Assembly: GCA_040954595.2 (NCBI GenBank)
Contig: CM082579.2
Coordinates: 1,736,001-1,800,000 of the forward strand
Origin: Balanoglossus misakiensis
Lineage: Eukaryota > Hemichordata
Reading direction: 5' to 3'
DNA length: 64,000 nucleotides
Below the pieces are notes generated by a model, which was not told the DNA's origin, searched no databases, and saw only the letters and a list, made by a program, of their open reading frames with translations. Shown here in pieces: positions 12,679 through 27,480 of this stretch (the first letter of the stretch is position 1; the number at the start of each line of letters is the position of its first letter). The translations under genes were made by a program, and so were the position numbers.

Positions 12679-14349
12679 TAGCTGATGAGACAGCAGTGAA
12701 TGGAGTGATTTTTTAGTTTGATTAAATTCCTGACGTCGTCTGATGGATGAGGTTTTGGGTGATTCCGAATGATTTATCTGTGCACTAACATGGAATTGTG
12801 AGTCAGCAAATGGACTGCTCAGTATTACAACTTATTGACTCTGAGTCAAAATGATGATGTTGGGGAGAATCGGGGAGCTCGAGTGTGACTTGATGCTGAG
12901 TTCAATTAGCCATTCCCAGCGACCATCTAGTCCCTCTGGTAAATTACCTTCGGTTGTGAACTTTTAGCCTCAAATGAATCAAACCCTTCCATTGTGGATT
13001 TTTAAAACGCAGTTATTCTACACTATTGAGTGAACATACCAGCAAATTTTGTATGGTTTTTGATTTCCCGATGTGGGGATACTCGTCATTTTTTTCGATG
13101 AGCAATTTTTTTCAGTTAATCGTCCGAGTCAATCCGTACAAGCGCTTCGCGTACATTGCGTTTTACTTCGCGGATTTTTAAAATTCAAAACCTATTAATA
13201 AATAAATTGCTTGACATCTGATTTTCTGGAAGAAGATGTTAAGCAAATTAAAATGACACTGGTGCAGTCAAACGATGACGGAATGTCAGGGGTCATGGGA
13301 ACGATGAAGGCCCGCTTCGAGTCTTTGTAGAATTGCCTCAATCGCTCTTTTCTAATAAGCGTACAGAATCACGATGCAGCTTTTATTTTGCCTGAACCAA
13401 TATATAGTTCCAAACAGTCACAGTCAATTTTATGTGATTGTTTTGCCATAATCATAAGATTCTAAAACCTGTAATTGATCTTGCCCAACATTTGTTTTCA
13501 TTGAAGCATCAATATTGAAATTTATATATATGGTGAAAATTTCCGTGTTTCACATCGCATAGGTCCTACAGTCGGGTCAAGGGTCGCGATAGCACATACA
13601 AGTTTCTTTTCGGTGGTTAAACGAGAAAAAAATCATATTTCATTCATTTCTGAACGTTATCCGGTTTGCCCAATTAGCACTGCAGGCAGACTGGTTTATG
13701 GTTCTGCGCCTATATACACTACAACTTTGCCTGTGCCGTTTTATCGGAAGTGTCGCGATGACGATGATATATTATGACGACTTCATGTACCAGATCAATA
13801 TATATTAGGTACTGTTGACCTCACCGAGTTTAACTGGGACGCAAATTCCTAGCTTGCTGCGAGGGGACTGATTTCGAAAACCCATTTGAACTAACGACGT
13901 TCAATGTCTGCCGGGACTACTTGACATACAGACTAGATGGGTCGTGTCCTAACTTGTCTTAGCTTCGCCCAATGATAAGCTTCGACAATATTCTAAGGAT
14001 AATCTTCTTGCAAACTTTCCATTCATTCAAATGTTCAAGCCATTTTCACGATCCCTAAATTCTAGTTTTTCCGGTAGTGTGTGGTTATCAAAACTCAACA
14101 GTTTGATGCAAAAACGTACAAAGTTTAGCTTCATGATGTATTGCAGTAGCAAGTCAGTGCAAAATTTGGTGACTACAGCTGCATATATTTTTAGTGTCTG
14201 GGAGTTTTTTTTACCAAACTGACGGATTCAATGAAAATACCAGAATGCAACTGAGGTCATGTAGAGGTCATGAAAATGGCTGATTCAACGATCTCATTCG
14301 TTACACACAGGGGTCATTCGAGGTCAGGGGGAAAGTAACTCCAACTTAC

Positions 14350-15373
14350 CCCTCTGCATGTAGCGTGCTACGCATGCTTCCGTTTGTTCGTGAACCGCAC
14401 CAGTCAAAGTACTGACGCTAATGTACTTGAAACAGTATCCCACAACTTCGGCACTCGTATCAAACGCTTCGCACTCGATCTCGATGGATTCCCCGGAAAT
14501 CCTCCTCTCGGTCTGGTACTCCAAGACCGGGTCAAGGTGAGCTGAGTATCTCTTCTGGGCGAACAGCCTGATTTTGTCGTCTGACGTTCTGCAAGAGGGC
14601 GTGGTGAATTCGATGGTGACCGCGTACTGACAAGGAAAGATTGTGGAGGAATGCACTTGGATGTGGTAGTTGTCGCTCCATGCAACTTGTAGATAGGAAC
14701 TAGTGTCCACAATGGAATCGTTGGAATAATCATCGTAACTGGATAGCACCACAAACCGATAGAGTCCGGCCCTGTCGAAGACGCCGCACGGAAAGCTTAC
14801 TTCGTTGTTGACTTGGAGATGGTCTATGTTTTCCTGCTTGACTGGGATGGATTCCATCCCATGTTGGCTGACAGACGTGTGGTTAGTGCCCACAAACTCG
14901 GCTATGACAATAGTTAGGTAACGGTTGTAGTCGAGCAAATTGCATACCGATCCATCGACGGTGACCGTTACCGGAACCCCCGTTGTCATAGCATAGTGCG
15001 TCTTAGCATGGTCGAACTCGAGTCGCGGCCAGAACACGAACAAAAGTTCGCTGACGCTCAGTAAATTATCACTGTCGTCGTAAAGTCGAAATTCGAATTC
15101 TCCGGCATGGTCGAAATAGCTGCAGTCAAAAACTACAAATCCACTGGTCTCATCTGTTAGTTCCTTTCGGGCGCGTTCTTCGTCTAACGACAGGTCGTAC
15201 AAGACGGCGTACTCCCCTGAGGTACGGCTGGGTTCGTCAGCGGGTATATACTGTACAGTCAAGTCAGCTGACAATGCCACGTGCGTAACCGGGGCGACAA
15301 GTCGAGGATACTCATCACCTTTCAATGAGACAACTGAAGAGAAGAGAAGCAAGACTACAAGTATTAAAATCAT
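14350..15373 (-). CDS. THSD1: THSD1-like protein, first coding exon (signal peptide and N-terminal ectodomain)
   Basis: This exon of 341 codons plus one base ends in a GTAAGTT donor (phase 1). I chose the ATG at 15373 because a hydrophobic signal peptide (residues 1-17, MILILVVLLLFSS) follows at once. The ectodomain shows three similar segments, each with a Cys-x2-[YVA]-F-D core: FDCSYFDHAG around C84, FPCGVFDRAG around C196 and IECEAFDTSAE around C301. They are separated by tryptophan-bearing strands (FVFWPRLEF near 115, LQVAWSDNY near 232), which suggests three beta-sandwich repeats. N-glycosylation sites include NHT at 164. Vertebrate THSD1 has the same opening (an E-Y-x-x-L then HVALS) and the same cysteine-centred segments directly before its TSP1 repeat. 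In vertebrates THSD1 is a membrane protein of endothelium linked to focal adhesions; here that role is only by analogy. No transmembrane exon is visible in the window. Confidence 0.85.
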
Positions 15374-18300
15374 GGTAACTTCAGAATGAAACACGGACAA
15401 ACACAACGAAAATCTATTGTATTTCGGATGCTGATACTCTATAAAGGGATAGAGACTTGAGCTTTCTGGTGATGCCTTTTCCGTGCATCAATAAGAATAT
15501 CTTCTTTTATTGTGTAATACCAGGCTTTTAAGCAGAACCCCCATGTCCTAGCCAGCATATGCATAATATTGTTATATTTGATATTTTCAAATGGCATTTT
15601 GATAAAAATTGAATTGAGAGAATCTAATATATGTAAAGCGTTGAATGTCGTCATAGAAGGGGATAAAATAATGCGTCTGTCGTCATCGGTGACGTGGAAA
15701 TGTGCTCACAACGTCCCCTGCTGTCAGAATATCACAGAGACCATTAAGACCACGTGCTTGACGTGACTAATTGAACCAGTCAATCAGGAACAAATTAGAG
15801 TTGTGTCAAAATATGAATGAAAATGAAAACCAATGACACATCGAATGAGCTATGTGATATTTCGACACTGTTAGGATCGACAGCCAGCCAGCTCCACTGT
15901 TCAAGTATTTTCGGCAATTGTGCATGGTTTGGTTTGTTTTGAGGATCTCAGGATCGACATTTTAAAATGAGCCACATTATTAAAACGTTTTGACAATAAT
16001 ATCTGGTTCGATCCCTTCTGGAATGACACGTGACAACTGGTAGCACCAGACAACGTCATCATACTTATGGCGGGGATATTTTCATTTGGGAAACCATGGA
16101 AACACTACCATCACCACCACACTCGCAAAGATTAAATCACTTGGTTTAATCCTTAAATCGATCGCATTCACTGGATCACAGCGTGTGTGTTTTCGCTGAA
16201 AATAAGATAAAATGCATGTTTTTGCCTTCGCAGTATGTGCTATTTAATTCGATTTTCGCGTATGTAATTACAAAAGGTGCATTGTAAGGGGCATCGTATA
16301 TTTTTGATAAGTATTGTAATTACACGCTGTACTCCGGTAAATGCATTTACTGGAATCTGGAATATCTATTAACATGACAATACGTGAGTCGCTGATTCAG
16401 TTAATAATATTCTCTTCTGTTGATCGAAAACAATATATGGCATTCCATTTTAGTACATGACGACCTTCGTACAAGGATTTGTGAGTAATTTGAAGGAGGA
16501 AAGAGCGAAAGCACACACAAACTGTTTAAAATATAGTAACGAAATTTTCCCTGTCTCAGAGGCTGACAACGTGTCCAGACATTTCTGCGTAATGTATGTC
16601 ACCGACAGCATGCAGAAACAAGTGAATGTAAGAACACAATCGACTTTGGAATTTGCTTAAGTTAAAAGTTCCACTTATTGCCGGAGTCGCGTTGTATGCG
16701 ATAGTCATGAGGTCAAACAATCCTGATGGAGGTCAATTACAAATACGCTGTGTACTTCAAACATAGATAGGGTGTAGTCAAATACACCGATCACCCGATG
16801 CACGGCACACATAATTATAGTAGTTGTTTTCCGCTATGCATATCTGTCATGAAACGTCGAGGGTTTGAACTTATTTTTTAAAGTTCGGCCCGTCCTAATA
16901 AGTAGAATGTATAGTAAGTAGGTTCTTTACAGCTGATGGCCATGTGAAGTGGAACAATGGTATTTATGAGCGACGTTGTAGGAATATCATGCACAGATAT
17001 CCTGTTGTTTTCACGTCAGATTTTTTCGCAGTGTCGAATGCAGCTCTGCAAACATTATTTTCCCCAATCCTTCTTGTATTCAAACGTAGACACACCATAC
17101 GTGTCTGGGGAGAGTTGTATTTATTCCACCCCGCTTTCACCATCCAATGGATATTGTTTATTTCTGGTCACACACGGGTCGTGACACGCAGCTACGGTAG
17201 CCCGCATTCCGCTCACAGTGACGTAATCTCAACAGATGTGATGATGCGGCTGGATTTCTTTGGGTGCCGGAGTTCATTCTCTAACACTGTGGTTGAATTA
17301 GGTGGAGAATTACAGCACAGGCCCCCCCTTCTCTGTCTATATGACCGCCAGAGGTACTTACAACATTACACGGATGACGTTTTCACCTGTTTTGTGACTT
17401 TCACAACCTGCTCATTCGTGTCTACTGAATTAGAGTGCTTCTACCTACGTTGGTGTTCACTCACGTGATCTCGCAAAATTGACCGAATTCCCCGATGTCT
17501 GGTTCCGCAGACGCGGGTCAGCTGAGTTCGGCAAAGCTGTCACTAATCTCAACATAATATGAATATTTTTCTCGCCTGTACCCCCGTTTTTAGTCCGACC
17601 TATTCGGCTTCAAAATATATAATCGTCCAGCAAACTCCTATTCTGGGGCTCGTGACTTTAAAATGATTCTAGGAGGAATAAAAACTGTTGGACTAAACAT
17701 TTGAATTCACGGCTGATTAGCCATAGATGAGAACTCCGACGACATTGCAATGAAAATTACGACCTCGTAATTTTTTTTCACCGGTACAGTTACATTCATA
17801 GCGGGGTTGACGGGTAATCGATAACTGGTACGGGAATCTGGTAAAATGTTGGCACCTCAGAACCAGACTGTTCTAGTAACATCAGATTTTTTGGCAAACT
17901 GGTCTTAACTCAGTTGACACTTTCTTAGTAAGTCCTGGTCAACGTGAAACTTCACTCGCTAATTGGTATGTGTACATGGACAGGGTTTTCAGGCCAGCTG
18001 TTAAAGGGGCCAATTAAAACCGACGTGCCACCAAATCATCCGATGAATTCATAGCTGACCCTTGAAGGAAGAATGCGCATTTGAATTTCGAGACCACTTC
18101 ATTTGGAGTACTCTGACGCGGCTGGCTTTTAACAATAGACTTAGCACAACTCATATGTATGAAAGCATAGTGTGGAATTTGCTGGTGAAGGGGAATTAAA
18201 GTTTACAGCCCACGGCCAAAAGTTCAGGCCGACAGAACATTTGGGTTCTTTCCTAAGCAGCCGGTGATCAAGTTTGTAGGCATTCTCTGTTTACAAGATT

Positions 18301-21300
18301 CAAAAAATTAAAAGCAGTGAGTCACGAGAAAAGTATCATGCTGAGTTTGAGTTACACAGTGTGAAAATGGGTCGAGTCGTGTTGATACAGTACCAGATGA
18401 CGGTATAAATTTAGCTCTAGTGGGCGAGATTTGCATGACCGTCTGTTTGTCTGGGAAGTCAAAGGTCAAATAAGGTCTTCTCAATATGACGAGACAAGTA
18501 TTGTCCCGATTTACGTGTCTTATACCAGGTGACCCTTACAAAATCACTACGGCTTTCCAACAAATTGGTGTGGTGTCTGTCGAACAAAATGGTGGACGGC
18601 CAGATCGTTTAAGCGATCGCTTTGAGTTTGAGTCCCACGCTTTGCGAGGACCCGTTGAACACCATGCTGATAAACCGAGACTTTATGCAGGCTAGTATTT
18701 ACCCTGCAAGGTCGTTTCTTGGGGTTATCTGGGTCTGTATTTTGTGATAGGTATAAATATTGACCTTGAAATGCTTTGTGAAAATGTTTGCATAATGGCG
18801 GTTATAAAGGGGAAACATGTCGCCTCCTACCTCGTGTTAGCAGCATTAAAACCACAAACAAACATGCATTCATGTTACCAACTTGTCCATGGTAGCCGAC
18901 CATTTCCCTCTGCACAAACCAACATCACTGAAACGAAGAGAAAAGGCGAAATATAGATTAAACGAAATAAAACTTAGCAAAGTACAAACCCACAGGACTT
19001 GTTGCGTGATATTTTCTACCGCGGCGAAATGGCTTTCAGCGGAATAGGTACTGGCACCATGATAGCCGCCAGTTCCGCTCAGCTGCCAGTTCGCCCGAGT
19101 AACGACAGTAGCTTTGTTAGAACGCTGTTGTTACATCTGGTGTGTATATGTGGTAATAATTCGTCAAACATACTCTATCGGCGGCACAGATCCGTGCAGA
19201 TCACGCAGCGTTCCTTCGTATCCACCGTCATGGAACAACGTAGACACTCTAATACGACTTTGACCCAAGTTTGTCGGGTGAATTTTACAACGGAAGGCAG
19301 ACAGCGACGGCCCGGAGTCGACTTATTCAAGGGCACGGGCTTTGGTCTTCTGCTCAATAGAAAATAACTGAAACTGAGTAGCCTTGTTGATCTAACTCCC
19401 TAACACGACAGCAATTAGCTCATCTGTCAAAAGTGGGTTCGTATTTATTTTTGACGATACCACTGCGCTCTTACATCAATGAGTTTCAAAATTAGCGAAT
19501 CACTGTGAATTTAACAGTCTGGAACTTCTTTGTCATTTAAATAGAGGAGACGAGACACGACCACCTGGGAAACACGCTGCATAATGGGCGTGGGAGCGCA
19601 GAGCGCGAAGAAGCCGATGTACAATAAGCCCTTACAGCTATCACGGCAAACAAAACTACCATAGAAACGTGGAGAGGTCAGAATAACAAGCACACAATAT
19701 ATCAAGTTGAAAAAGAATACCTCTGGCGACTTCGAACCAAAGTCGCTTGTTTGCCTTTATCCAGATTCCCTCGATTACCAATAAAACCTTGTTGGGACCG
19801 TCATTTCATGCTCCCTATCTAGAACCCTATCATCACTGTATAGAAGTATTATGCATTTTGACGCCCTGTACCAACCCCCACTGACAATACCGTACAAGCA
19901 ACGTCCCCTCGCTTTGTTTGAGTAGAATTTACAACCGTCAACCTATTTTACCGGCGCAACGCACCCATTTACAAGTTTAAAAGGGTACAAGTTTAAACGA
20001 CCACGAAGTACAATGTCCACATGTCTGCATGCATCGCGTCCGACTATCTCAAAAAATCCAGGGCATTCGTCACGCCTGCAAGTTTTATCAGCACGAACTC
20101 GCATTCGCGGAGTAATCCGTTGACCTCGGGCTCTATACGGATAAACAACATACTTGTAGATGTAAACTGCCGTACTAATATCAGGGCAGATAAAACGCAA
20201 CATGATTCGGAGTTTATATATTACAAGATTCATACACCGGCGCAGTCAGTCATAATTTGTCGTAAACTTCATAATCAAAGAGAAGTCCCGTCAGGTCACG
20301 TTGCGTGCAGTCGAGCCAGCATGCTTCCAGTTCGCCAGTCGCGCAAATATTGTAGGAGCCTGAACAAACACCATTTAATAAACGAAGAAAGTATATATAC
20401 ACCGATTATACATTAATACCGTCCAATAAATTTTCACCTTCGCGTGTCAAAGTCAAAACCCAGTCATAAATACTTCATCTGGCTATTTTTAAATTCTACC
20501 GTTGCTTCCCTCTTCAGACCCGAATGCCTGTACTTCGTGGTAAGAAGACAGGGTCGTTGAATTTATGGAATTGCACAGTTGTTTGCTTGGATATAGACTG
20601 CAGAGAAACAAGGAAGTGAGCGTCGCCAAACGGCTTTCCTCAATTTTACATCACCAATATCTAACCGCGCCAAAAGTTTCTCGTCTGCACAGCCTGTAAA
20701 CTGTGTAATATATTAGCAGACGTTCGGTCAAAACCTCGTCACCGGGGTTATCTTTGAGATTGCATGTACAGTATATGCAGGCAGATCATGAGTGGACGGT
20801 TAGGGTCGACCAACGGCTCGCTCGACGGGGACAAGACCGACAGCAATGACTTTAATTGAAATATCAATTCCCCAAAGTGGACTGTCCGCGTTGTTCACAT
20901 TTTCCGAGTTCTTCTGTTGTCTTTGCCTGAAAGCCTAGGGTATCTTTTGGAAGGATAAAATTATAAACAGTGTATCAATAGGCTTAATTGAGAATAAATC
21001 GCCCGAGACGACGAGAGCTCGGACGAACTTTTCCTGGCGTGGCTTTGACTGTCGGCTGGCAGAGAATACGTTTCAAAGGTTAAATGTGTGGAATTCCATC
21101 CTCTGATAACGATATCTGACTTGTGGTGAATCATGGGAAAAGACCACGCCTATACTGAGGGGATGATTATAATCTTTTTGATCTGTATATTTCTTCATAT
21201 CAAAATTAAAAGGTTTAAGACAGACTTGCGAAAGTTATATTACTTTGACCATTGCAATAATGATTACCCCAATATTCAACGACAGTGCCAGTGTCATCGT

Positions 21301-24300
21301 CATTGAAACAATAATAACACGGTCAAAAATTGATCGTAAAAAGCACCACCGTGGCCAACAAAAATTGCAACCCAATTACATAGTGTTCAATAAAAAAACT
21401 AATTTCGCTGATCTAAGCAATAAATAAATAATTCAAACCTGAGACTTCCTGTTATCAGTATTAGCGAAGAGAAACGAATAAAAGGCGGGTCATAAAAGTG
21501 TCTGAGGATAGGGCACGAAAATACAGATAAAACGTTATTTGCGAATTTTATATACTTGTCAGTGGAATTGTAGTATTTCTTTTGCATGATGCAAGGACAT
21601 TCTGGTTTTACGAGATGTCGGGAAATCACACGAGAGCTGTGATGAACTAGAGTTGTAAAAAACGTTTTCATTGACTCGGTGTCTTTCAGGCAGGACCAAT
21701 AAATGAAGCCTTGCGTCCGTTTCATATCTTAATGCTCACTGCTTGGTGATAGGCACGGAAGATGCAATAAGTGGGCGAGGTCTGGCCATTCTGAACCTCT
21801 AGGCACATCTCAGTGAGACGCTAAGACGATGGCACATATCTAATGTATTCGTGCTTCTTATGGAACTAACATGAAAAGTCTAGTTTATTATGCGTCTGTG
21901 TTAGCTTTCTGTACTTAATCGTGTTTTGGTATTATTCTTGTTAACATATCAGATTATCCATTTAATCCGCTAGCCGATTGTTGACATAGTCCCGTTTGAT
22001 TTGATAACACAAAATAGAGAGTACATACGAATTCGCTAAACAAACTGTCTGAAAGGGAGTTCGAGGCCAAACTGTTTATTTACTTCGTTACGTTTGTCAG
22101 ACTTCGGGAAAAAGACACGAGTAATTCGATGCTTCGTCTTTACGATTATGTTACGTTTCATATCTTCGTACATTATAGTTTTCACATACTAAATAGCTAC
22201 GGAACTGTCCGGCAAACGCTACTTCCCAATACAGCTTCGCCCTGTACTCTGTGTAAACATCATCAACGCTCGGTGACTTCACCAACTGTTAATGCATAAA
22301 CGACATCCATCACTGAGCAGTTAATCGACGATGAACAAGAAAGACGCTATAGTCGTTTCAGGGTTTGAGTGTAAGGGAAATTGCGCGGAAGAAACGACAT
22401 GGATCAAACTGAAAATAAAGAGGAAGAACTCATACTCCTGAGTTTGAGGGGATGCAGCGACGCACCGTTGATAACATTGAGGATCTTTTTTAACCCGCCT
22501 AAATGAATTTTTCAGCGGAGGTGTCGTTTGGAGGTCTACTTAGTACGTTCGTGTTTTAGACGTTTACGACTAAAAATGCACACATGACGTTGGAATTATG
22601 ATGAATTTGAACATCTGCATGCAAACACATGTCTGCTAAGTCGAACCTGTCCAAATCACAAATTGTCGGGCGGCGAAGCATAGGCAAACGGCTCTACTTT
22701 TGGCGGGATTCAGTTCCCGCGGAAATGGGATCTGTAGTGCCGAACGTTTGAAGATAAAGCACGCCTTGATTGCGCCGTTAATTCCAGGTATACATACCAG
22801 TTAAAATAATCAGTTACCTTACTATTGCTGAGAAATGAATGCACTTCCTTGGCAAATACGCAGTCTATCCAAACTCGCCACCAAAGCCCGGATTCTTGAA
22901 TATTCAAGTCCGACAGTCTGGACGCAGATGAGTAATTAGAAATACGATCTTACTACATCGGCGGCGAGAGGACAGTCCTTCGTAAAAACAACTAGCGGGG
23001 TCAGACTTTCAGAGGATGTTCTCAATTCCACAGAAGAACACAGTTGCCTCCTGAACTGCTAATTGGGACAATTTCCACGTCACTGGTCGAGACCTCTCCC
23101 TCCCTGTTATGGGCTCCCACTGCTAAACATGTAACGCTGGTGTGTCACCACAAACATCAAGGCTCCCTAGCATGTAAATATCCGTACATCATATGGTATA
23201 TAACTCCTACCTAAAGATGACGCCCGGGGCTGTACACTTACCGTGCGAGCCCTTTTCACCCAACATTTTGCTAGCTTCAAAAACATGATTACATTGACTT
23301 ATTTCACTTAGCAACCGAATTTTGTGAACGTAACAAGGATGACGGTGTTGTGAAAAGACACTTGTTCAATCATGAACTGCAGATGTCTGCAGACTTCATG
23401 TAAGCTTACCATCCACAGAGAAATGTATAACCTCTCATAAAATTACTAGCGTTTCGCAAAATTTAATGAAGCTCTAAAATCAAAAATATTTGATGGCCTT
23501 CTACGGATTATTTTTGTTTTAAAAAGGATTTTCTCTTTCTATCACATACTCGATCTTTCTTTTTCACACTTCATTCCATGGTTTTTCATCTTCTGTCTGG
23601 TCAAGTCATCGAGTACACACTCAACGCGTCTCAGCACACTTCGAACTAGCATAAGTGATGAACATGATATCGCTGATTGGAGGTAGTGTTGCCAGGATAC
23701 ACAGTACCGGCGATACTCCATCACAAGTGAAGTACGGTGTCAAGATGATAACGAGTCAGTTTTCTCTCCAGGAAGACCACAACGACAACTTTTGATCCTC
23801 GCGGTAAAATATTATTAAATCGCTGTCGTCTGCCCCAGCGCAATCTCAGAATTGCTGTTTTGCAAAGATCTGGTAAGAAAACGGAGTATCCTTTTGGAAA
23901 TCGTTCTTTTTTTTAATGAAACCAATATCACAAGTAAGTTAATGAATCCTTTAATCACTTAATCACGTTCCCGTTCGATTGTGCGGGCCGTCATCCCGGC
24001 GGGACTCTTCACTCCCTATTTTCAATGAGTCTGTCGTATCGATCCGCCGAACAAAAGCATCCAGGGCATCCTCCGGGAAAGTTAATGCGCCGACTAGATT
24101 AACCCATGGTAAGCAATCGGCCAATTTAACAATAAGTGTAAGGCGGATTAGTTTGAGCAACGTTGACTAGTCGTGGCTCACTTCAAGGGGATTCAGCGAC
24201 GGATTAATGACAACACTCGTTAATCAAAGGAAATTATCAAGTCTAAATGTCACGGCTGTTTCTATTGGTAAAACTGGACCTGAAATAATTACTATGGGAC

Positions 24301-25050
24301 ACCAGAAGTGATTTGAACATCCCTCAGTTGAAATTCGCTTTGATTATACATCGAAACAATCTCGTTCAACTTTTCTAAACCACCCCTGGGTTGCCGCGAA
24401 CTGCTATCGAAATAATTTAATTTGTAAGGTAAGCGAAAGGTCAGACGATACATGTGAAAGTTTGGCGCGAAAGCCACCTGACGATAAATATCGATTCTTG
24501 AATTCACTGAAGTGTGAATCATCGATTTACCCGCTTGTTTGTAAGTGGACGAAACGCCACGGTGTTCGTTAGACGTAACTAGCGGAAAATGTTGGGAATT
24601 ATGATCGGATCACGTTTTGCTACTGCGAGTCACATTCGTCATCGTTAGCGCGAGCAGAACGCCCCATCTCCATAAATTCTGGTCGAAATGCGAAGAAAAA
24701 TTAAGCCCTGGGTTTACTTCGGATAATGAAAAAGATCGCAATCTTTTGTCGGTTATTTATTCCTGTCGATTCGGAAGGTAGTGCGATATTAGAACAGATA
24801 ACGGAAATAAAGTTGGAATTCTAATGAAGTGAAGGGCGTACGAGAGAATACGGTAGTGTAATTCACGTTTAGCGTTGGAGCTATAAAAGTGTCCCCATGT
24901 CACACAGGAGATGCCAATATCTTTCTGTTATATACGCACGTTACTCGCCGTCAAAGTTTGGTGCGGCAAAAAATACTATTCGCTTGCATGCCTCAGGTAT
25001 GAATGTTAACTGATGGATGACGTCACACATCCTGAACTAAAACAACGAAA

Positions 25051-25098
25051 TCATCATCATCACCACCACCGTGACCACCACCATCACCATCATCACCA
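25051..25098. repeat. CAT/CAC trinucleotide microsatellite
   Basis: The run is TCATCATCAT, then CACCACCACC, then alternating CAT and CAC units, with one interruption near 25071. Confidence 0.85.
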
Positions 25099-27480
25099 TG
25101 GGCAACGCCATATCACGGAAACGTCACTATGCTACATCAGAAAATGATTTTTGGTGGAAGGCATTTGACTTTTTTCTCCAGGAAAATGTTACATCAATGA
25201 AGATTTTTTACGAGCACTTGTGCATTCGGTTCACACAACTCGCTCACAACAAATTGAGTTGCCGAACTAATGAGAGAAATGTCCCGTCACACAGTTGGAA
25301 ATCTACAGCCCACTAGGGTATACACCTTTGTGTTTCAGAATGGCGTTTTCATGAAGAGTAAGTCATAAATTGTTATTAGCTAGAAGACTGCTTTGTTGAG
25401 TGGGGCTAGCTCCCCATGACACTGCGTACACCGTGATGGATCACCCCAGCCATCGTCTAAATGGTTAGGTGACTCAATTCGGCAATGTTCTACATAAAGA
25501 TTGACTTAATACGCCGGCCTTATGGTTGTACAAGACGCCCCCGTGTCATCAAAAATTTAATATCAACCTCGATCATCGCTGACTATTTTTCTTCTCTTCT
25601 CTGATGATAGATCGCTTCATAACCATTATCATTAAATATATCTCTTGTGCGCTCTTTTTCGCGTTATGTGAATGAATATGACTTGAGTATATCCGACGTC
25701 TGCTGCATGCTAACGGCGGTGATTCAGCGCCCTGTGGATTGGCTTTAAAGTGGAGAAAATTAGAACCTAAGCAAACGGCATGAGTGAGGACTTTGTGGCT
25801 GTCACTGGATTAATTGTACTCATCAAAGACACTGGGAAAACTGCAGCTGAGCTCTAACTCACTCACATCAAAGAGTACGAGATAGGCGAGCGTTGAACTG
25901 AAAGCTCTGCAGAAATTCAACCGACTAGGAAACTACGAAAAAAACATATCTGTTGGCTATTCACTTCATTAATAATCGGCACACCCACTGACAAGCCTCT
26001 TGTAACTGCATAGGTCAGTTTTCCCGTTTAACACAGGGGTCAGGCTACCTGGGACAGCTTCATTGCTCACCGAGTTAGTCTCTCTTGAACTGCAACTGCG
26101 ACGGAAATATTAGTCAGTAATCACTCTCATTTATCCCTGTCGCTGCGGCATCTTCACAAACGATCATAATAATCGATGGAGAGTAGGAGTGTTTGCGATT
26201 CGAATCCCATGCCCGTCGATTACCGGGTATTGCCACGGTAATTCATAGAACAGAATGAAATCGCGTACACTATGAACGACCAATATCCCCTGCACATTGA
26301 GTCTGGATTAGCGGAGAGTTGCCGGGTTCAAATGAAGGATGACAGATGTGAAATCCAAGCGCCTATTGAGTCTGTAGGGCGACTTCCACTCATTCGCAGT
26401 ACCGTGCCACGCCGCCTTCACTCGAGATTTCCTTCCATTTTCCCATCCCTTCCTTCATCCGGCACACTGGAATTTTAAACGGCTCTGACACTCACCAATT
26501 ACGACGTTACGCGCGTCAGATGTGACGGTGTGAATTCGATTCCAGTGACAGGAATGCTGACATATAATATAATTCCGCGCTGAGTTTGCGGCAGGCTTCA
26601 GCTCAGCATCAAGCTTTATTCATGGCGACAACCTGGTACGCGTTATTACTGAACTAGATTTAGATTCCGATGAAAGACTTCGTCGCGATTTTCGAGGTCT
26701 TTCAGTCAAATATTACCCATAGTTAATAAAATGCCGTTTACAACCAGTGGCGATTTTATGATAAGTGCCTTTCTGATGAGAAGGCATAATCATATTAAAC
26801 ATTAAAGATAAAAAAAATGCGTTCTAAAGGAAAATATCACGGTGATTGAATGCACAACAAAAAAGACATCGTTCTGCCGATGGCAGATGAAATTGCGTGA
26901 CTGACTACACGTCGACAATCCCATTTGAGGGTTTATTTCGAACCATATTGAGAACTGTTTCAATATCGTAATCGGATTGTCTGCTGATCGGCCTGATCAT
27001 TATGTCGGCGAGGATCAAAGACACTATCTCCCGTGGCAGATGACACCGATGAATGTCATCGTGCGGAGACGGCAAGCTTCATCAGACAGTGAGGTGTGAT
27101 AACCGCGGCATTCGAGCACTTTCAACAGAAACTGATTTCAGCTACTGTATTATTCTTGTTATTGAATCTAAAAGCTGCATTTGTGTGCTAAGATCTGCTA
27201 TCACCAATAGCTATTTATATTGAATCCAGCTCTTGGACATGCACAGGTAACTCTTTCTCGCGAGGAAGCTGACAGTCTCCCATAAAGGTCATGGTCCCTC
27301 GTAAACTTTCCCCCCAAACAAAGTCAATGACTTCTGAAACGTACACTGAAAATGTATATGTATTTTCAGTGTGTTTGTCTGCCAAAGTCACAAGGGATCG
27401 CGGTTCACGTATAGACCATATCTGTATAACGCTATAAAATTATATTTGCCACTCAGGCAAAGATGTCATTTTTTTTCAAA

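Larger units (their letters stand above)
2641..14349 (-). other. Large phase-1 intron of the THSD1-like gene
   Basis: These 11.7 kb separate the signal-peptide exon from the TSP1 exon. The reading frames inside are short, overlap on both strands and carry no recognisable domain. I see a poly-G tract at about 10222-10231, an A-rich run near 11504-11515 and a cluster of promoter-type motifs at 12361-12678 (listed separately). No other exon is needed, because the flanking exons join cleanly in phase. Confidence 0.65.

Noticed and set aside
16944-17468. Plus-strand open frame of 174 codons
   Set aside because: No recognisable domain, no splice context, and composition like the surrounding non-coding DNA; an open frame of this length is not surprising in 64 kb.
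26305-26540. B-box-like GGTTCAAAT and GATTCGAATCC motifs near 26.2-26.5 kb (also 2868 and 18637), possible tRNA-derived SINEs
   Set aside because: No accompanying A box at the right distance, no poly-A or repeated body shared between the sites, so SINE origin is unsupported.
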